Origin: Gemmataceae bacterium
Lineage (GTDB): Bacteria; Planctomycetota; Planctomycetia; Gemmatales; Gemmataceae
Direction: 5' to 3'
NCBI GenBank assembly: GCA_020847555.1
Contig: JADLBT010000107.1
Location: forward strand, 1 to 7,346
Length of the DNA stretch: 7,346 bases
Shown here: positions 6,125 to 7,346 of the stretch, in pieces
How positions within the stretch are numbered: position 1 is the stretch's first letter
Layout: each line of letters starts with the position of its first letter
Made by a program: the position numbers and the translations under genes
The notes under the pieces: generated by a model
The model's database searches: none
Seen by the model: the letters and a program-made list of their open reading frames with translations, nothing else
Told to the model about the DNA's origin: nothing

Positions 6125-7311
6125 CCCTGCCGCGCGTCGTCCTGCAGTCCCGCCGCGCCCGCCCGTTCTACGGCCGTCATCCGTGGGTGTTCGCCGGCGC
6201 CGTCGCCGCCGTCGAGGGCGATCCGGCTGACGGCGACGCGGTCGATCTCTACTCTCACGCCGGCAACTTCGTCGCCCGCGGGCTGTACAACAGTCGCAGC
6301 AAGCTCCGCGTCCGCCTCTACTCCTGGTCCCCCGACGTTCCCCTCGACGACGCCTTCTTCCGCACGCGCCTGGAGTCGGCCGCGCGTCTGCGCACCGTCC
6401 TGGGGCTGGACGGTCCAGGCCAGGCGTGCCGGCTCGTCTTCAGCGAGGGCGACGGGCTGTCCGGCTGTACGATCGACCGTTACGCCGACTGGTTCGTGGT
6501 TCAGTTCACGGCACTCGGGATCGCGCAGCGACGCGACGCAATCGCCGACTGGCTGACGGAGCGCTACCGGCCGCGCGGAATCTACCTGCGCACCGAGCGC
6601 GGCATCGGCAAGCTGGAGGGGCTGGAACTCCAGGACGGTCCGTTGCGCGGGGAGGTGCCAGCGGGGCCGGTGACGGTCGAGGAGGACGGGCTGCGCTTCC
6701 AGGTCCAGGTGGCGGAGGGGCAGAAGACCGGCTACTATCTGGACCAGCGCGACAACCGCCGAGCGGTGGCGCGGTTCGCCGCCGGGCGGCGCGTGCTGGA
6801 CGCCTTCTGCTACTCGGGCGGGTTTGGCCTGTACGCAGCCCGAGCCGGGGCGCGCGCAGTGGTCGGCGTGGACACGTCCGACCCGGCCCTGCGGCTGGCG
6901 CGGGCGAACGCGGAGCTGAACGAGCTGACGACGGTGACGTTTCAGCGCGAGGACGTCTTTGCGGCGCTCGATGCGTTCGTGGCGGCGGGAGAGCGCTTCG
7001 GACTGGTGGTGCTCGACCCGCCGAAGTTCGCCCGGGCACGCAATGCCGTCGAGGAGGCGCTGCGCGGCTACCGGCGGCTGCAGACGCAGGCACTGCGTCT
7101 GCTCGAACCGGACGGTATCCTCGTCACCTGCTGCTGTTCCGGCCTGATCGACCTGCCGATGCTGGAAGACCTGCTCGCCCAGCTCGCCGCCGAGACGGGC
7201 CGGGAGATGCAAATCCTCGAGCGCCGCGGGCAGGCGCCCGACCATCCGGTGGCGGTGACCTGCCTGGAATCGAACTACCTCAAGTGCCTTATCTGCCGGG
7301 TTGGCGCCTGA
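6121..7311 (+). CDS. rlmI: Class I SAM-dependent rRNA methyltransferase, RlmI type (23S rRNA cytosine-5)
   Basis: The protein has 396 residues, the same length as E. coli RlmI, which makes m5C1962 in 23S rRNA. The N-terminal part (about 1-75, with RHPWVFAGAV at 19-28) is a PUA-like RNA-binding domain. A central domain follows, with FSEGDGLSGCTIDRY (107-121) and EGQKTGYYLDQRDNR (199-213), both typical of the family. The Rossmann methyltransferase fold carries VLDAFCYSGGFGLYAARAGA (225-244) as motif I, GVDTS (249-253), VLDPPKFA (297-304) as motif IV, and a cysteine motif TCCCSG (336-341), which should include the catalytic nucleophile. The start ATG overlaps the stop of the response regulator gene. 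The enzyme class is clear. The exact target base is transferred from the family name and not shown here. Confidence 0.88.
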   Translation: MTLPRVVLQSRRARPFYGRHPWVFAGAVAAVEGDPADGDAVDLYSHAGNFVARGLYNSRSKLRVRLYSWSPDVPLDDAFFRTRLESAARLRTVLGLDGPGQACRLVFSEGDGLSGCTIDRYADWFVVQFTALGIAQRRDAIADWLTERYRPRGIYLRTERGIGKLEGLELQDGPLRGEVPAGPVTVEEDGLRFQVQVAEGQKTGYYLDQRDNRRAVARFAAGRRVLDAFCYSGGFGLYAARAGARAVVGVDTSDPALRLARANAELNELTTVTFQREDVFAALDAFVAAGERFGLVVLDPPKFARARNAVEEALRGYRRLQTQALRLLEPDGILVTCCCSGLIDLPMLEDLLAQLAAETGREMQILERRGQAPDHPVAVTCLESNYLKCLICRVGA

Positions 7312-7346
7312 GAGCAGGGTTTCGCGCCAGGACGTCAGGAGCGCAA
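7312..7346. other. Short non-coding tail at the window edge
   Basis: These are the 35 bases after the methyltransferase stop. I see no gene start, no terminator hairpin with a T-tract and no repeat shared with the rest of the window. Confidence 0.5.

Noticed and set aside
6091..7245. 384-codon minus-strand open frame opposite the methyltransferase gene
   Set aside because: It has no recognisable motifs and mirrors the codon bias of the real gene on the other strand.

Overview
The window comes from a GC-rich bacterium, most likely a member of the Planctomycetota and possibly of the Gemmatales. This rests on the partial 16S rRNA, whose signature stretches look planctomycetal, on a Tat-exported Gfo/Idh/MocA-type oxidoreductase of the kind expanded in that phylum, and on one gene that lacks a Shine-Dalgarno sequence. 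The lineage is a judgement by eye, not an alignment result.

Positions 1-836 hold the 5' part of a 16S rRNA gene on the minus strand, cut by the window edge. Its transcript is preceded by a leader of about 370 nt (837-1210) with several strong hairpins, a boxA-like antitermination site and a sigma-70 type promoter (-35 TTGACA, -10 TATATT). A short T-tailed hairpin lies just upstream of that promoter.

All protein genes read away from the rRNA on the plus strand. First come purQ (purine synthesis, glutaminase subunit) and nadC (quinolinate phosphoribosyltransferase), joined by a 4-base GTGA overlap. After a nested palindromic repeat comes a biotin-protein ligase without the DNA-binding domain. 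A 298-base gap (4004-4301) carries, on the opposite strand, a frameshifted remnant of an IS630-like transposase N-terminus. Next are a Tat-signal Gfo/Idh/MocA oxidoreductase, a perfect 26-bp inverted repeat, a stand-alone receiver-domain response regulator and, overlapping it by 4 bases, an RlmI-type 23S rRNA cytosine-5 methyltransferase. The last 35 bases hold nothing I recognise.

The genes are mostly housekeeping and cofactor functions, with no visible defence, secondary-metabolite or phage module, so I do not see a clear undescribed multi-gene system. The most unusual signals are non-coding. They are a possible pseudoknot or switch in the pre-16S leader, two different large palindromes in neighbouring intergenic gaps, and the tight coupling of a lone receiver protein to an rRNA methyltransferase.
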